Below are positions 1-9,021 of a DNA stretch of 60,234 nt, piece after piece. Position numbers and translations under genes: made by a program. Positions within the stretch are counted from its first letter, which is position 1. Each line of letters starts with the position of its first letter. The notes under the pieces were generated by a model that made no database searches, was not told where the DNA came from, and worked only from the letters and a program-made list of their open reading frames with translations. Source of the DNA: Candidatus Saccharibacteria bacterium RIFCSPHIGHO2_12_FULL_44_22 (GTDB lineage: Bacteria > Patescibacteriota > Saccharimonadia > Saccharimonadales > Saccharimonadaceae); NCBI GenBank assembly GCA_001790515.1, contig MGCS01000011.1, positions 112,251 through 172,484 of the forward strand. Reading direction: 5' to 3'.

Positions 1-1838
1 AGATCTACTAACCAGTCAGTCTGCACAGCTGTGATTCCCTGCACCAATTTCAAAGTCTCTAGTCCACCTGATTTTGTTGGCACTTGCAGATCAAACGGCG
101 TACCAGCAATCAGCGTTGGATTACGAACAACCGTACTACTCGATAGTTCACGACGACGTTTTGTCAAAATATGAACCGCTTCGTTTTTGTCATCGATCAC
201 CCACAATTGATCTATTTGGCCAGCAACGATACATCGCAGTAAACTCTGCTGTTCGCTGTCGGTGATAGCAGTCAAAAGTTCTGGATCAAGTCCTAAGTCA
301 CGATTTAATCGATCCATAACCTCGCGTGCTTTATGAACATTCTTACTTATAATCCCTATCTCTTCGTAATCATCCGGAACTATCTGGGGTAACGAAAGAT
401 ACACATCATACTGCGCCAACAAATCTGATTTGTACTGTTTTGTGTACTTTTTCCATCCAGTGTATCGCAGTCCGCCCTTTACTATTCCTCCGATCTCTTG
501 GATACCAATAATAGCAGCGAGTTTTGTTTGCACTTCGGCATTACATTGACCAGCCTCTACAAGCATTCGAGCATAGCTAGATTCAACCGGAAATTGCTCC
601 ATCTGACGCCCAATACGCGTCACGTCACCACTTTTTGTCAGCGCGCCAAGTGCGATAAGCGTACGTTTCGCCTGCATAATAGCCTTATGACTTGGGTCAT
701 GATAAAAATCAAGTGATTCAATGTCGATACCGATAGCCGCAAGCCGTAACGTCAAACGATCAATATGCTTTCGCAAAATTTCAGGCGTTCCATACGCTTC
801 ACGTTCATCAAATTCTAGACATGGCATTGTGTCGTATGGCGCCAGTATATATTCACCTGGCTTTGTTCGGCCAGCACGACCAGCGCGCTGCAAACAATCC
901 GCCTGCGATGTTTGCGCAATAAATAGACCTTCAACACCACTCCGCACTTCGCTTCGCCGTTCCAGTCCGCTATCAATAACAACATCAATGTCATCGATCG
1001 TCACACTTGTCTGAGCAATATTTGTCGCCAAAATAATTTTGCCTTGCGGGTAACCTGCAAACGCTTCTTGTTGCGCTGTTGCTTCCAGTTGGGAATGAAG
1101 TGGAATAATAGGAACGCCGTATTCGCTTGCTTTTGCGCTAATCGCATCACTGACATTTTGGATCTCTGCTTTACCCGGCAAAAACACTAATACATTATGC
1201 CGTGATTTCATAGATTCGTATATTTCACCAATCACATCTGTTCCACGTCGTTTTTCTACATCATAACTGCGGCCTGGAACAGTAATTACCGCATCAGTGT
1301 CAAAATAGTCTGCCAAACTCGCTGTTTCGATTGTTGCGCTCATGATAACAACCTTGAACTGGGGGTCTTCATCGCAGCGTTTGCGTGCCCACGCCACCAA
1401 CACTTCCATATTTTCATTCCATTCATGAACCTCATCTAGCACCAAAACTTGCCGCTGCGTCACACCAGAACCCGTGATTTCACGAACCAGCTGTAGTCCA
1501 TCGGTGCAATATAAAATGTGCGTGTGTCCACTATCATCTCGTTCGTGTGCGGTTCGATATCCTACAATCTCGTCTGCATCAACATTATTCCTTGTCGCCC
1601 ACTCTTCGCGAACACGACGCGACAGATTACGAGCTGCGAGTATTCTTGGTTGCGTCACGACGACTTTTGCGTACCCATGTTCCGCTAAATACTGTGGCAC
1701 TTGTGTGCTTTTGCCCGCACCCGTTTCGGCCGTTATGATCGTCACTTGATTTTGATCAACCGTAGTCACAATCTGATCATAAAAATCATGAACCGGCAGC
1801 CCGTCAGCAAATGCTTTCAGCTCATCATCGGTATTCAT
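1..1838 (-). CDS. DEAH-family (DEVH) ATP-dependent RNA helicase, HrpA/HrpB-like, 3' end cut by the window
   Basis: The reading frame is open from the ATG at 1838 down to the window edge, about 612 codons without a stop, so the C-terminus is missing. Superfamily 2 motifs appear in order: Walker A GAGKST near residue 37, the DEVH box in LDEVHEW, the SAT motif in MSATIE, and motif VI QRAGRAGR. These define an NTP-driven 3'-5' RNA helicase of the DEAH group (HrpA/HrpB type). The bacterial role is RNA remodelling and is not settled. The start codon overlaps the stop of the upstream membrane-protein gene by 1 nt (TAATG), so translation is probably coupled. HrpA versus HrpB cannot be decided without the C-terminal domains. 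Confidence 0.88.
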   Translation of the reverse strand, partial: MNTDDELKAFADGLPVHDFYDQIVTTVDQNQVTIITAETGAGKSTQVPQYLAEHGYAKVVVTQPRILAARNLSRRVREEWATRNNVDADEIVGYRTAHERDDSGHTHILYCTDGLQLVREITGSGVTQRQVLVLDEVHEWNENMEVLVAWARKRCDEDPQFKVVIMSATIETASLADYFDTDAVITVPGRSYDVEKRRGTDVIGEIYESMKSRHNVLVFLPGKAEIQNVSDAISAKASEYGVPIIPLHSQLEATAQQEAFAGYPQGKIILATNIAQTSVTIDDIDVVIDSGLERRSEVRSGVEGLFIAQTSQADCLQRAGRAGRTKPGEYILAPYDTMPCLEFDEREAYGTPEILRKHIDRLTLRLAAIGIDIESLDFYHDPSHKAIMQAKRTLIALGALTKSGDVTRIGRQMEQFPVESSYARMLVEAGQCNAEVQTKLAAIIGIQEIGGIVKGGLRYTGWKKYTKQYKSDLLAQYDVYLSLPQIVPDDYEEIGIISKNVHKAREVMDRLNRDLGLDPELLTAITDSEQQSLLRCIVAGQIDQLWVIDDKNEAVHILTKRRRELSSSTVVRNPTLIAGTPFDLQVPTKSGGLETLKLVQGITAVQTDWLVD

Positions 1839-2281
1839 TACCGCCGCTTCTCGATACTACCTGTCGTAGAGTTCAACCTTTGTGCGATTCGTGTTGCCAC
1901 CTGGTGTCGCTCGGTGTCGCTATCACCAACACCATGCTCTTCCAGAATCGTAATTATCTCGTGATCAAGCCGTATGTCCTGGCGAATCTCTCTTTCCAGT
2001 CTATGATCTTCGGCGACGAGCGCCTTTAACTGTTCTGCTGTTTCATGCACTAGTCGTGCCGCACGTTCTGTCGTTTGCACTTGTCGCGATATTGACAGGC
2101 TTTGAAGTGTCGTCATTATCAATGCCGCCACGCTAATAACATACGCTATCAGGCTAAACGCGATTTGCGATGGATCGTGACCTACATTGGTAAAAATCAA
2201 GATCCCCACTCCTATAAAGGCAACGAGTACGAAAATTCGGGCTAAAAATATATATTTTGTTCGGTCATTGCGGTAGCTCAT
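1838..2281 (-). CDS. small two-helix membrane protein of unknown function
   Basis: 147 aa starting at MSYRNDRTK. An upstream TTG at 2335 would add 18 residues but the ATG at 2281 places a short basic N-terminus directly before the first hydrophobic helix, so I prefer it. Two membrane segments lie at roughly residues 10-30 and 40-65, followed by a charged helical, probably cytoplasmic, coiled-coil-like tail (QTTERAARLVHETAEQL). It sits between the DUF2207 gene and the helicase gene, separated by 57 nt and by a 1-nt overlap respectively, so the three are likely one transcript. I do not recognise the family. Confidence 0.65.
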   Translation of the reverse strand: MSYRNDRTKYIFLARIFVLVAFIGVGILIFTNVGHDPSQIAFSLIAYVISVAALIMTTLQSLSISRQVQTTERAARLVHETAEQLKALVAEDHRLEREIRQDIRLDHEIITILEEHGVGDSDTERHQVATRIAQRLNSTTGSIEKRR

Positions 2282-2338
2282 TCCCCTTATGATACCGAAA
2301 AATGCGTGATTAGGATAGCCAGATTTTATAGACAATGG

Positions 2339-4105
2339 CTACCAGCCACCACCTCCGCCGCCACCACCTCCGCCGCCTGACGATCCGCCACCGCTTGACC
2401 CACCCGATGACGAATCAGATGACGCAGAATAACTATTCATACTTGCGCCAAAGTCACTGACTACAGTCGTAAACAATGCTGCGTTAAAGGCCGTCTGACC
2501 TACGTACCAATCTGGTTGCGCACTTGCCTGTTCGTAGTAGCTACCTAGCTGCTTGTTCCATTCTTTCTCTTGCCCAAACAACACCGCATACGGTAATACT
2601 TTTTCGTACAATTTCACCATCTGGCGACTATCATTACCGTCAACTGGCGAACCGATCTTTTCTGCACCTTCAGGACTTTGCAGCATCTTTACCCTATCTT
2701 GCTCTGCGACGCCAATATAGAGTTTCAGTCCAGCCAAATATCGACGCAAATTGAGCCCTTTGTCGGTGAGAACTTGCAGACTACTACCACAGATAAATGC
2801 CGTTAATGCTGCAATAAAAAGCGTTGGCGCCAAGAATACTATTGAAAGTAACAAAAGTATCCAGGCAAAACGCATAAACCACTTATTCATCGTTTCGTCT
2901 TTGTGCTGCAAACCATATTCACCTTGAATTCTTTTTGTCATACGTTTGCTATTTGCCTGCATAGCACTGACTAGTTTGTAGTTGTTCTTAAGTGTCTTCA
3001 TGTCAAGCTTTGTGCCAACGGCTGTTGCACCAAATAACGTCGCTATAAAGTCACGCTCATCAAGGGTCAAGTCACTAATATCTTTTGTAATTTCTAGTTC
3101 AAATTCAGCAGGCTTCCACGTCGATTTCTCTTTTGTCTGATAAATCTTGATGTAGTGTCGCACCGCGAGATCAATCATCTGTGCTATCGTTTCCGCGCGA
3201 GTACCATCACCAATTTTGGCCGCAGCCAGCACACTCGTTTGTTTTGGAGGTAAATATTCTGCGACAATCGTGCCCATTTCTTTGCTGCGTCTACCTACCT
3301 GAACATAACGAACACAAAACCAGATCGTCAAGGCAATACCCAGTGGTACGGTAATAATTAACGACACCAGCCAAAGCCCCAACAGAAACGCACCAATTTT
3401 TTCTGCAGTTGACTGTTCATATCCTCGGAATGTCCCAGCAGTAAACCCTACAGCAATAGTCATGTTCTCACGCGTCTGCAAGCTATCTGCCGTGGCAGTA
3501 ATGACCGAACCCTCAGCGTTAATTGAACATTGATTTGTTGCGCCCGCCGACCCGTAATAGCACGCCAGTTTATCGGTCAATGTCGGCAGTACAGAATCAG
3601 ACAAATGCACCCGTGTCATCACACTTCCAAACGGCTGGTTCCATAAAGTGCCGTTCGTATCCCAGTAAAATTCCGTCAAACCCGTGTTTTCAAAGTATTT
3701 TGTCACATCGCGCTGCGTATACGTAATGACATAGGTTTTCGTTCCAGTAACATACGTGTCACCATCTCCAATTCGCAGGACGCTATTTCCATTCGAAGAA
3801 TTTACTTCGTACTCTATTGGCGTATTATTTTCATCCGTCACGGATTGTATCTTCAACGTTGTTGGGTGACCATCGTAGTTTTTAGGAATGGCTCGTTCGA
3901 TTCCATGGTTTTGATTCGGGATGTTGAATTCAGCCGTTAATTTTTCAACCGTCTTTAGTGTCGATCGACCCTCGCTATCCGACCCCAGATAATAATCTGC
4001 TTCAAATGATTTGAACGTAAAATCATTCGCGTCTGCAGATACTGGCGCCGCTAATCCGCTTAATACACCCAGTGTAACAATTAGTCCCAAAATCAGTCGT
4101 TTCAT
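2339..4105 (-). CDS. DUF2207-type membrane protein with glycine-rich C-terminus
   Basis: 588 aa from the ATG at 4105. A GTG at 4141 would add 12 residues, but a -10 box (TATAGT, 4113-4118) lies between the two starts, so the ATG is the likely start. The protein has an N-terminal signal-type helix (KRLILGLIVTLGVLSG), an extracytoplasmic beta-rich region, a membrane helix near residue 240, a cytoplasmic stretch, further hydrophobic helices near residues 415-450, and a tail of serine and then eleven glycines ending in Trp. This architecture is typical of the DUF2207 (YciQ-like) family, whose function is unknown. The -10 to ATG distance is 7 nt, which suggests a leaderless mRNA. Confidence 0.8.
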   Translation of the reverse strand: MKRLILGLIVTLGVLSGLAAPVSADANDFTFKSFEADYYLGSDSEGRSTLKTVEKLTAEFNIPNQNHGIERAIPKNYDGHPTTLKIQSVTDENNTPIEYEVNSSNGNSVLRIGDGDTYVTGTKTYVITYTQRDVTKYFENTGLTEFYWDTNGTLWNQPFGSVMTRVHLSDSVLPTLTDKLACYYGSAGATNQCSINAEGSVITATADSLQTRENMTIAVGFTAGTFRGYEQSTAEKIGAFLLGLWLVSLIITVPLGIALTIWFCVRYVQVGRRSKEMGTIVAEYLPPKQTSVLAAAKIGDGTRAETIAQMIDLAVRHYIKIYQTKEKSTWKPAEFELEITKDISDLTLDERDFIATLFGATAVGTKLDMKTLKNNYKLVSAMQANSKRMTKRIQGEYGLQHKDETMNKWFMRFAWILLLLSIVFLAPTLFIAALTAFICGSSLQVLTDKGLNLRRYLAGLKLYIGVAEQDRVKMLQSPEGAEKIGSPVDGNDSRQMVKLYEKVLPYAVLFGQEKEWNKQLGSYYEQASAQPDWYVGQTAFNAALFTTVVSDFGASMNSYSASSDSSSGGSSGGGSSGGGGGGGGGGGW

Positions 4106-4112
4106 ACCATCT

Positions 4113-4118
4113 ACTATA
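4113..4118 (-). promoter_or_regulatory. -10 box of a leaderless promoter for the DUF2207 gene
   Basis: TATAGT on the minus strand with 7 nt before the ATG at 4105. Transcription would begin at or within a base or two of the start codon. No Shine-Dalgarno sequence is present. Confidence 0.55.
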
Positions 4119-4160
4119 GCAAAATTCACCACACCTCGCACCTACATCGATACTACATAG

Positions 4161-4189
4161 TTGACTTTTTATCATACTTATGCTAATGT
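4161..4189 (+). promoter_or_regulatory. sigma-70-type promoter of the 417-aa coiled-coil gene
   Basis: TTGACT (4161-4166), 17-nt spacer, TAATGT (4184-4189). The leader to the ATG at 4227 is A-rich, with no Shine-Dalgarno sequence. The same promoter style recurs before five other genes in the window. Confidence 0.6.
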
Positions 4190-4226
4190 AATTACAAACC
4201 AATCAAACATAAACAAGAAATAAAAA

Positions 4227-5480
4227 ATGCGAAACAACAATACATTATCAAGCGTCAGTCACGAGGATTTTACTCTACCTAGCCAAGAAACTCAAGCTGC
4301 TGATTTCGGTCAGTGGGAGCAAGAGCTAAACCCACTAACTTCAGAGGTCACTGACTCGCCTGAATCAACAGCAGAACAGTCCAATCCGATAGCAGATACG
4401 TTTGTCAAACAAGAGAATCGTCTGAGCGAAATAATGAAAGCAGGAGCAGCACGACGCGAAGTCGCGAAAGCCACGGAGCAGAGTGCCCTACTTACGGCTG
4501 AGAATACGGCAAATGCCGCAGCAGTTCTTGAAAATCTTAATAATGCGATTGGCGGCAAAGTAATTGCTACGTCAGAAGCACCTCAGCCGACCAATCCTAC
4601 TCCAGTCGAGCAAATAACCATACCCGGTCAAGCTGAAAAAATGAGTCTGAAATTTGGACCGATGATGCAGGAACGAGCACGTGTTGCCAGAGAGGCCAAT
4701 CAAGCTCGTTCCGTTGAAGCGCAAGCCCCGGAAGAACCTTCAGGACGACATAGCGAAGCGCCTGGTCGTGTATCATTTGCAGAGACGATGGCAAATGCTC
4801 AACTCGAAAATCGTGAGTCTCCCCCATCAACAGCCACCGAAGTCATCAGAAGTATTGGTACAGCCGCAGCCAATCCTGAAACTATCACAGAAACTCCGAG
4901 TATTAGAGCGCTTGAAGCTATTAAAGCAAGTACGGCCGAAGCGAGGACAGAGAAGTTAAAACTTGGTGAACGACTTACCGCCCGCGCCGATAAGATTCCG
5001 GATGGCATGCCGGCCATCAAAGAAGCCATCGCAGAAAAAGGCGGACTAAAAGGTATTCTCAAAAAAGCATGGATGAAAGCGACATTCCGCAGTGATGCTC
5101 GTCGCGCCAAGCGCCTAGACAACAAAGAATCACGCTTGTCGAAAAAACAAGACAAGATTAACGAGAAGCTTACTGCAGTAGAATACGAAAAAGCTTTTCA
5201 GGCAAAAAAAGCCGAGGAACGCGAAAAAGAGCGACAGGTACTTGTTGATAAATCACGCGTCGCAAGTGCAGCAAAGCAACAGCGCAAACAAAATCGCCAG
5301 GCGTTTCGTCAAGAAAACTACAACAACATCAGACAGTCTGTCAGTGAAAGCAAAATAGGTCGCGTTACCGCAAATACAGCGCGAAAATCTAATCAGTATA
5401 TCAAGGGCGAAAAGATTCAGAAAAAGCCTACACTCTCACCCGAAGAACGTGCCGCTCGTATGGCCGAAATAGCAGAATAG
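4227..5480 (+). CDS. unknown protein, low-complexity N-terminus and charged coiled-coil C-terminus
   Basis: 417 aa. No domain recognised. The first 240 residues are rich in E, A, S, T, P and Q and look disordered. From about residue 250 the sequence becomes strongly basic and helical, with many K/R/E/Q residues and runs such as ARRAKRLDNKESRLSKKQDK that suggest a coiled coil or nucleic-acid contact. There is no signal peptide or membrane helix, so it is probably cytoplasmic. It has its own near-consensus promoter. Start chosen as the only ATG after the promoter. Function cannot be assigned. Confidence 0.7.
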   Translation: MRNNNTLSSVSHEDFTLPSQETQAADFGQWEQELNPLTSEVTDSPESTAEQSNPIADTFVKQENRLSEIMKAGAARREVAKATEQSALLTAENTANAAAVLENLNNAIGGKVIATSEAPQPTNPTPVEQITIPGQAEKMSLKFGPMMQERARVAREANQARSVEAQAPEEPSGRHSEAPGRVSFAETMANAQLENRESPPSTATEVIRSIGTAAANPETITETPSIRALEAIKASTAEARTEKLKLGERLTARADKIPDGMPAIKEAIAEKGGLKGILKKAWMKATFRSDARRAKRLDNKESRLSKKQDKINEKLTAVEYEKAFQAKKAEEREKERQVLVDKSRVASAAKQQRKQNRQAFRQENYNNIRQSVSESKIGRVTANTARKSNQYIKGEKIQKKPTLSPEERAARMAEIAE

Positions 5481-5516
5481 TCTATAATCAAAATATAATA
5501 AAAGGAATAAAAACAC

Positions 5517-5825
5517 ATGGACACATACATAACTAAAGACGCGCTCCTTGCTCTTGGCATCAACCTTGGCGACCAAGACATCGATTCTCTCCTCGCCCAC
5601 CTTAACGACACGGTCGAAGAACGAATCGGTGCAGAAATCACTGAATCACTTAGTGACGAACAATTGCAGGAACTTATTGACCTACAAGACAACGCTACTG
5701 ACGAAGAAGTTGGCGATTGGATTGCCAAGCACGTCCCTGACTATAAAGAGATCGTGCAAGATAATATCGATATCGTTATCGGCGAACTAGTCGACGGCGC
5801 TGACGAAGTTAATCAAGCCGCTTAG
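5517..5825 (+). CDS. DUF5663-type small acidic protein
   Basis: 102 aa, acidic and helical. It shares a layout with the 146-aa protein at 53292-53732: an N-terminal segment with LADIGL- or LALGIN-like text, then EERIG/ELRVG, then SLSDEQLQEL/GLSDTQLEEF, then a DxWI or DWIAKHVPDY versus AWIVQHAPNY motif. I read both as DUF5663 domains, a family of unknown function that I associate with Saccharibacteria. A weak AAAGGA-type ribosome site lies about 11 nt before the ATG. It is followed by a bidirectional terminator. Confidence 0.7.
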   Translation: MDTYITKDALLALGINLGDQDIDSLLAHLNDTVEERIGAEITESLSDEQLQELIDLQDNATDEEVGDWIAKHVPDYKEIVQDNIDIVIGELVDGADEVNQAA

Positions 5826-5841
5826 CATTACTTACTCGTAT

Positions 5842-5876
5842 AAAAAATACTTCCCTATTATCGGGAAGTATTTTTT
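5842..5876. terminator. bidirectional hairpin terminator between the DUF5663 gene and lysS
   Basis: AAATACTTCCC and GGGAAGTATTT form a stem around a TATTATC-type loop, with A-run and T-run on either side, so it can end transcripts from both converging genes. Confidence 0.85.
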
Positions 5877-5887
5877 ATTAGGTATTC

Positions 5888-7402
5888 CTATTTACCAGCG
5901 ATTTCCGGATAAATATCAAGCGTCGTCGGATCAATTTCGGAACGAAGTTGTGGGAATGGCACACCTTCACGCGCTGTCACACCTTCAAGCGACCAGAATA
6001 CGCGCTCACTAAAGCCAAGTCCGCATGCTGGCGGCATGGCATATTCTAGTGCTTCAACGTAGTCAATATCCATCATCTGCGCTTCTTCGTCACCGCTATC
6101 ACGCATTTGCTGCTGCTCTAGGAAGCGGTTGTATTGATCGATTGGATCGTTTAGTTCTGAAAACGCCTTGCACATTTCGCTACCGCCAAATACAAGATTG
6201 AACTGTTCTGTTAGTTCGGGGTTATCCGGCTGTGTTTTTGCAAGTGGCTGCATAAAGGTTGGCATATCAACGAGGAATGCTGGCCCAGATAACGTTTTGC
6301 GGAATTTTTTCCATAGCTTGTCTAGGCTGCGTTGACGATTATCTTGCTTCTCTACTTCCAGTCCGTGTTCTTTTAGTTTGGTAGCGATATCCTCAATCGG
6401 CGATGTAAATACGTCAATCTGGAAGTGATCACGAAGCACCTCAACAAAACTAATGCGCGGGAAGTGTTCACCGTCAGCCCCGAAATCAACAGTCGTTCCA
6501 TCGGACAGTGTGAACTGGCGAGTCCCCCACGTCTGATCTGCAATAAATCGAATCATCTGTTCGGTTAATTCCATCCCCTTTTCCCAGTCTGCATATGCCC
6601 AGTACCACTCCATCGCGACATGTTCTGGCAAGTGTTCGTCACTATAATTTTCGTTACGAAATCGTGCGCCAATATCATAGACCTTTTCGTATCCCGCGAC
6701 TAGCAGTCGTTTGAGCGGCAATTCGTGACTAATACGTAGGTAAAAATCTTGATCAAGCGCATCCATATGCGTGACAAAAGGATTCGCGTCAGCACCACCC
6801 GCGGTTGTTTCAAGTACTGGAATGTTGATTTCCAAGAAACCCTGTTCATTCATGAACTCGCGCGTTGCCTGCCAAAATTTACTTCGACGAACAAATCGAT
6901 CGTGGACATCTTGATTGACATTCATATCGACATATCGACGACGGAAACGCTCTTCTTTGTTCGTTAATTCCGTTGGCATCGGTCGCAATGCTTTCGTCAA
7001 CAACCGTAACGATTTAACCGCAACTGATATCTCACCTGTTTTTGTTCTAACAATTTCACCAGTTGCTTCGACAAAGTCACCAGTATCAAGGAGTGGTAAT
7101 TGCTTCATTCCAACAATGCCCTGTTCTGGCTGCAGTTCTGCGACATCAGGAGCATGTAAAAACAATTGAATCGATCCAGTATTATCCTTGACGACGATAA
7201 ACGCCAATTTACCGAATTTACGAATCCCTATTACGCGACCAGCAACGACAGCCATGTCACCTTCTCGTTCATCAAAATTACTAGTAATCTCACCCGCCAT
7301 GTGCGTACGGTATGATTTAGCCGGGTACGGATTGATGCCCAGTTCTTTTAATTCTGCTAGCTTGCGCAGGCGTTCGTCTCTGTAATCTTGAAGTGTTGCC
7401 AT
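5888..7402 (-). CDS. lysS: lysyl-tRNA synthetase, class II
   Basis: 504 aa from the ATG at 7402 (MATLQDYRDERL). It charges tRNA-Lys with lysine using ATP. The N-terminal OB-fold anticodon-binding domain covers about residues 50-150 (GRVIGIRKFGKLAFIVVKD). The class II core follows with motif 2 in RFRNE and motif 3 near the end in GLGFSERVFWSLEG. A GTG six codons upstream is unlikely because a TATACT -10 box (7412-7417) overlaps it; the ATG is 9 nt from that box, so the message is nearly leaderless. Motif 3 reads GLGFSERVF, whereas the usual form is GxGxGxDRL-like, so the last ATP-binding arginine context is slightly divergent. Confidence 0.95.
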   Translation of the reverse strand: MATLQDYRDERLRKLAELKELGINPYPAKSYRTHMAGEITSNFDEREGDMAVVAGRVIGIRKFGKLAFIVVKDNTGSIQLFLHAPDVAELQPEQGIVGMKQLPLLDTGDFVEATGEIVRTKTGEISVAVKSLRLLTKALRPMPTELTNKEERFRRRYVDMNVNQDVHDRFVRRSKFWQATREFMNEQGFLEINIPVLETTAGGADANPFVTHMDALDQDFYLRISHELPLKRLLVAGYEKVYDIGARFRNENYSDEHLPEHVAMEWYWAYADWEKGMELTEQMIRFIADQTWGTRQFTLSDGTTVDFGADGEHFPRISFVEVLRDHFQIDVFTSPIEDIATKLKEHGLEVEKQDNRQRSLDKLWKKFRKTLSGPAFLVDMPTFMQPLAKTQPDNPELTEQFNLVFGGSEMCKAFSELNDPIDQYNRFLEQQQMRDSGDEEAQMMDIDYVEALEYAMPPACGLGFSERVFWSLEGVTAREGVPFPQLRSEIDPTTLDIYPEIAGK

Positions 7403-7451
7403 ATATATTTTAGTATACACTATTGTAGTTAACAGAGGTAGAATAGTGCTA

Positions 7452-7469
7452 ATGTGAATTTATTCACAT
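7452..7469. promoter_or_regulatory. operator-like inverted repeat upstream of lysS and the 89-aa gene
   Basis: ATGTGAAT, 2-nt spacer, ATTCACAT: perfect 8-bp arms. A third copy of ATGTGAAT stands at 7526-7533. The location between two divergent genes suits a repressor or activator site; no cognate regulator is identified. Confidence 0.45.
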
Positions 7470-7569
7470 ACGATTAAGTCATTCATGATATATAGCTGTT
7501 GCTTTAAAGCGCTTGTGGGTGTACTATGTGAATATAAACAAACGTTAATATAGCATAGATGGTATCAGA

Positions 7570-7839
7570 ATGACACAAACATTTGAACGATCAACCGCAC
7601 AATCAAACATTAGCGAACACTCTCGGCATACGTATGAGTACCCCTACTCTGGCTGCGTTAGTTACCAAACACTGGATAAAGAAGGCGACCGTGATCCGAG
7701 TTTTCTCGAGGCAGATATAAAGATTTACCCTGAAAATAATACATTTCGGGTTATTACGCCCGAAGAACTGGCATTTAAATCTTTTATGAAAAGTATTGTT
7801 GAGCCGCATTTTCAAGAAAGCAAAGGCGATCGTTTATGA
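7570..7839 (+). CDS. unknown 89-aa protein
   Basis: 89 aa, soluble, mixed charge, no motif recognised. Its stop overlaps the start of the next gene in an ATGA arrangement, so the two are translationally coupled and probably act together. The 160-bp region upstream carries inverted repeats that may be operators. Start is the ATG after GGTATCAGA; no strong Shine-Dalgarno sequence. Confidence 0.65.
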   Translation: MTQTFERSTAQSNISEHSRHTYEYPYSGCVSYQTLDKEGDRDPSFLEADIKIYPENNTFRVITPEELAFKSFMKSIVEPHFQESKGDRL

Positions 7840-8411
7840 CAGCAGCACTTGAAACAGTACCTCAGCTATCAGATGTATTGTCAGGAGATATCCCATCATA
7901 TGTCTATTATGATAGCGTCCAACAAGATCTTCTTAACAAAGCCGAAGCAATACGTAGCGGCGAGCTCGAAGTTACAGCAAAGGAGACGGCAAATATTGCA
8001 CAGGTTGCACTTCTACTAGCAGATGTACTTCCGCCAGATCAAGCCGAGATGCTTGTCGTATCAATTGCAGCAGCCACCCATGACGAAGAAGCTATTCGAA
8101 TGGCCCATCGAGAAATCGACTTATTATTTGAAGACAAGCCTGAAAGATGCCGACAATCTCATGATATTGCCAATCTCACTATTCTTTATACAGATAGTAA
8201 AACCAGCTTAGATCAAGCAACAGTCAAAGCTCTTTGCACCGAGAACGAAGCACACGGAGTTGATCTTGAAGCTCCGCTTGAACGCCAATACTCAGAAGAC
8301 GCCAAAAGACACGAACGTGCCAACATGAAAAAAGAGCACGATAGTAATGTTGCAGCATCGACGAATCTTGATCTACCAAGCGTTGCACTTCCTCGACATA
8401 AAGTCGCCTAG
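7836..8411 (+). CDS. unknown 191-aa helical protein
   Basis: 191 aa, helical, acidic in the centre and charged at the C-terminus (KRHERANMKKEHD). No signal peptide, membrane helix or known motif is visible. The ATGA overlap with the 89-aa gene marks a two-gene operon, ended by the hairpin at 8425-8460. Confidence 0.65.
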   Translation: MTAALETVPQLSDVLSGDIPSYVYYDSVQQDLLNKAEAIRSGELEVTAKETANIAQVALLLADVLPPDQAEMLVVSIAAATHDEEAIRMAHREIDLLFEDKPERCRQSHDIANLTILYTDSKTSLDQATVKALCTENEAHGVDLEAPLERQYSEDAKRHERANMKKEHDSNVAASTNLDLPSVALPRHKVA

Positions 8412-8424
8412 TCACCTTCGCAAA

Positions 8425-8460
8425 CAAAAATACAGTACATACGGGTACTGTATTTTGTTT
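8425..8460. terminator. bidirectional hairpin terminator before greA
   Basis: AAAATACAGTAC pairs with GTACTGTATTTT across a 5-6 nt loop, with flanking A and T runs on both sides. It serves the converging 191-aa gene and greA. Confidence 0.85.
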
Positions 8461-8475
8461 GCACTCGGCAATCAG

Positions 8476-8928
8476 CTACAAGCTAACGATTTCGTAGCTT
8501 ATCTCGCCCTTTGGGGTTGTGATGGTTGCAGTATCACCGACTTTTTTGCCCATCAATGCAACACCGATTGGTGATTCGTTACTGATGCGGCCTTCAAGCG
8601 GATTTGCTTCGACAGGACCGACAATATGATACGTAAATGTCTTCTTGCCAGTTTTTACTTCAACTTTACTGCCCAGATGAACAGTAGAGCTTTTCGTCTC
8701 TTTGATAATGTCGGCGTTCAATAGAACATCTTCGATCTCGGCAATACGACTTTCAACCAAACCTTGCTCTTCGCGAGCGGCATCATATTCTGCATTTTCA
8801 GATAGATCACCATAATCACGAGCTTCTGCAATCTTATCAGCAATCTCGCCACGGCGACCTTTGAGTTCAGTCAGCTCTGTCTCTAGCTCTTTCTTACCTT
8901 CATCTGTAATCTGGTAGATTTTTTTCAT
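8476..8928 (-). CDS. greA: transcription elongation factor GreA
   Basis: 150 aa, the usual GreA length. It rescues backtracked RNA polymerase by stimulating transcript cleavage. The N-terminal antiparallel coiled coil spans about residues 5-75, with the acidic tip in ARDYGDLSENAEYDAAREEQ carrying the catalytic Asp/Glu pair, followed by the C-terminal FKBP-like domain ending in GEISYEIVSL. An AAAGGA ribosome site lies before the ATG. A short upstream ORF overlaps the start by ATGA, and two TATAAT-like boxes lie within 110 nt upstream. Confidence 0.95.
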   Translation of the reverse strand: MKKIYQITDEGKKELETELTELKGRRGEIADKIAEARDYGDLSENAEYDAAREEQGLVESRIAEIEDVLLNADIIKETKSSTVHLGSKVEVKTGKKTFTYHIVGPVEANPLEGRISNESPIGVALMGKKVGDTATITTPKGEISYEIVSL

Positions 8929-9020
8929 ATTTGTTCCTTTATATTCATTATATCACTAGCAAGCCGGGCGAAACGGAAGCCTACTTTCATTTCTTGGCGA
9001 TCTGGTGCTTCAATATTCAT
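8925..9020 (-). CDS. possible 31-aa small ORF translationally coupled to greA
   Basis: Open frame from ATG 9020 to TGA 8925; the TGA overlaps the greA ATG (ATGA). The encoded peptide (from MNIEAPDRQEMKV, ending MNIKEQI) has normal amino-acid composition and the frame stays open upstream for at least 27 more codons, though without an ATG. It could be a leader peptide, a small protein or the remnant of a longer gene. A TATAAT box overlaps its ATG. Confidence 0.3.
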   Translation of the reverse strand: MNIEAPDRQEMKVGFRFARLASDIMNIKEQI

Positions 9021-9021
9021 T

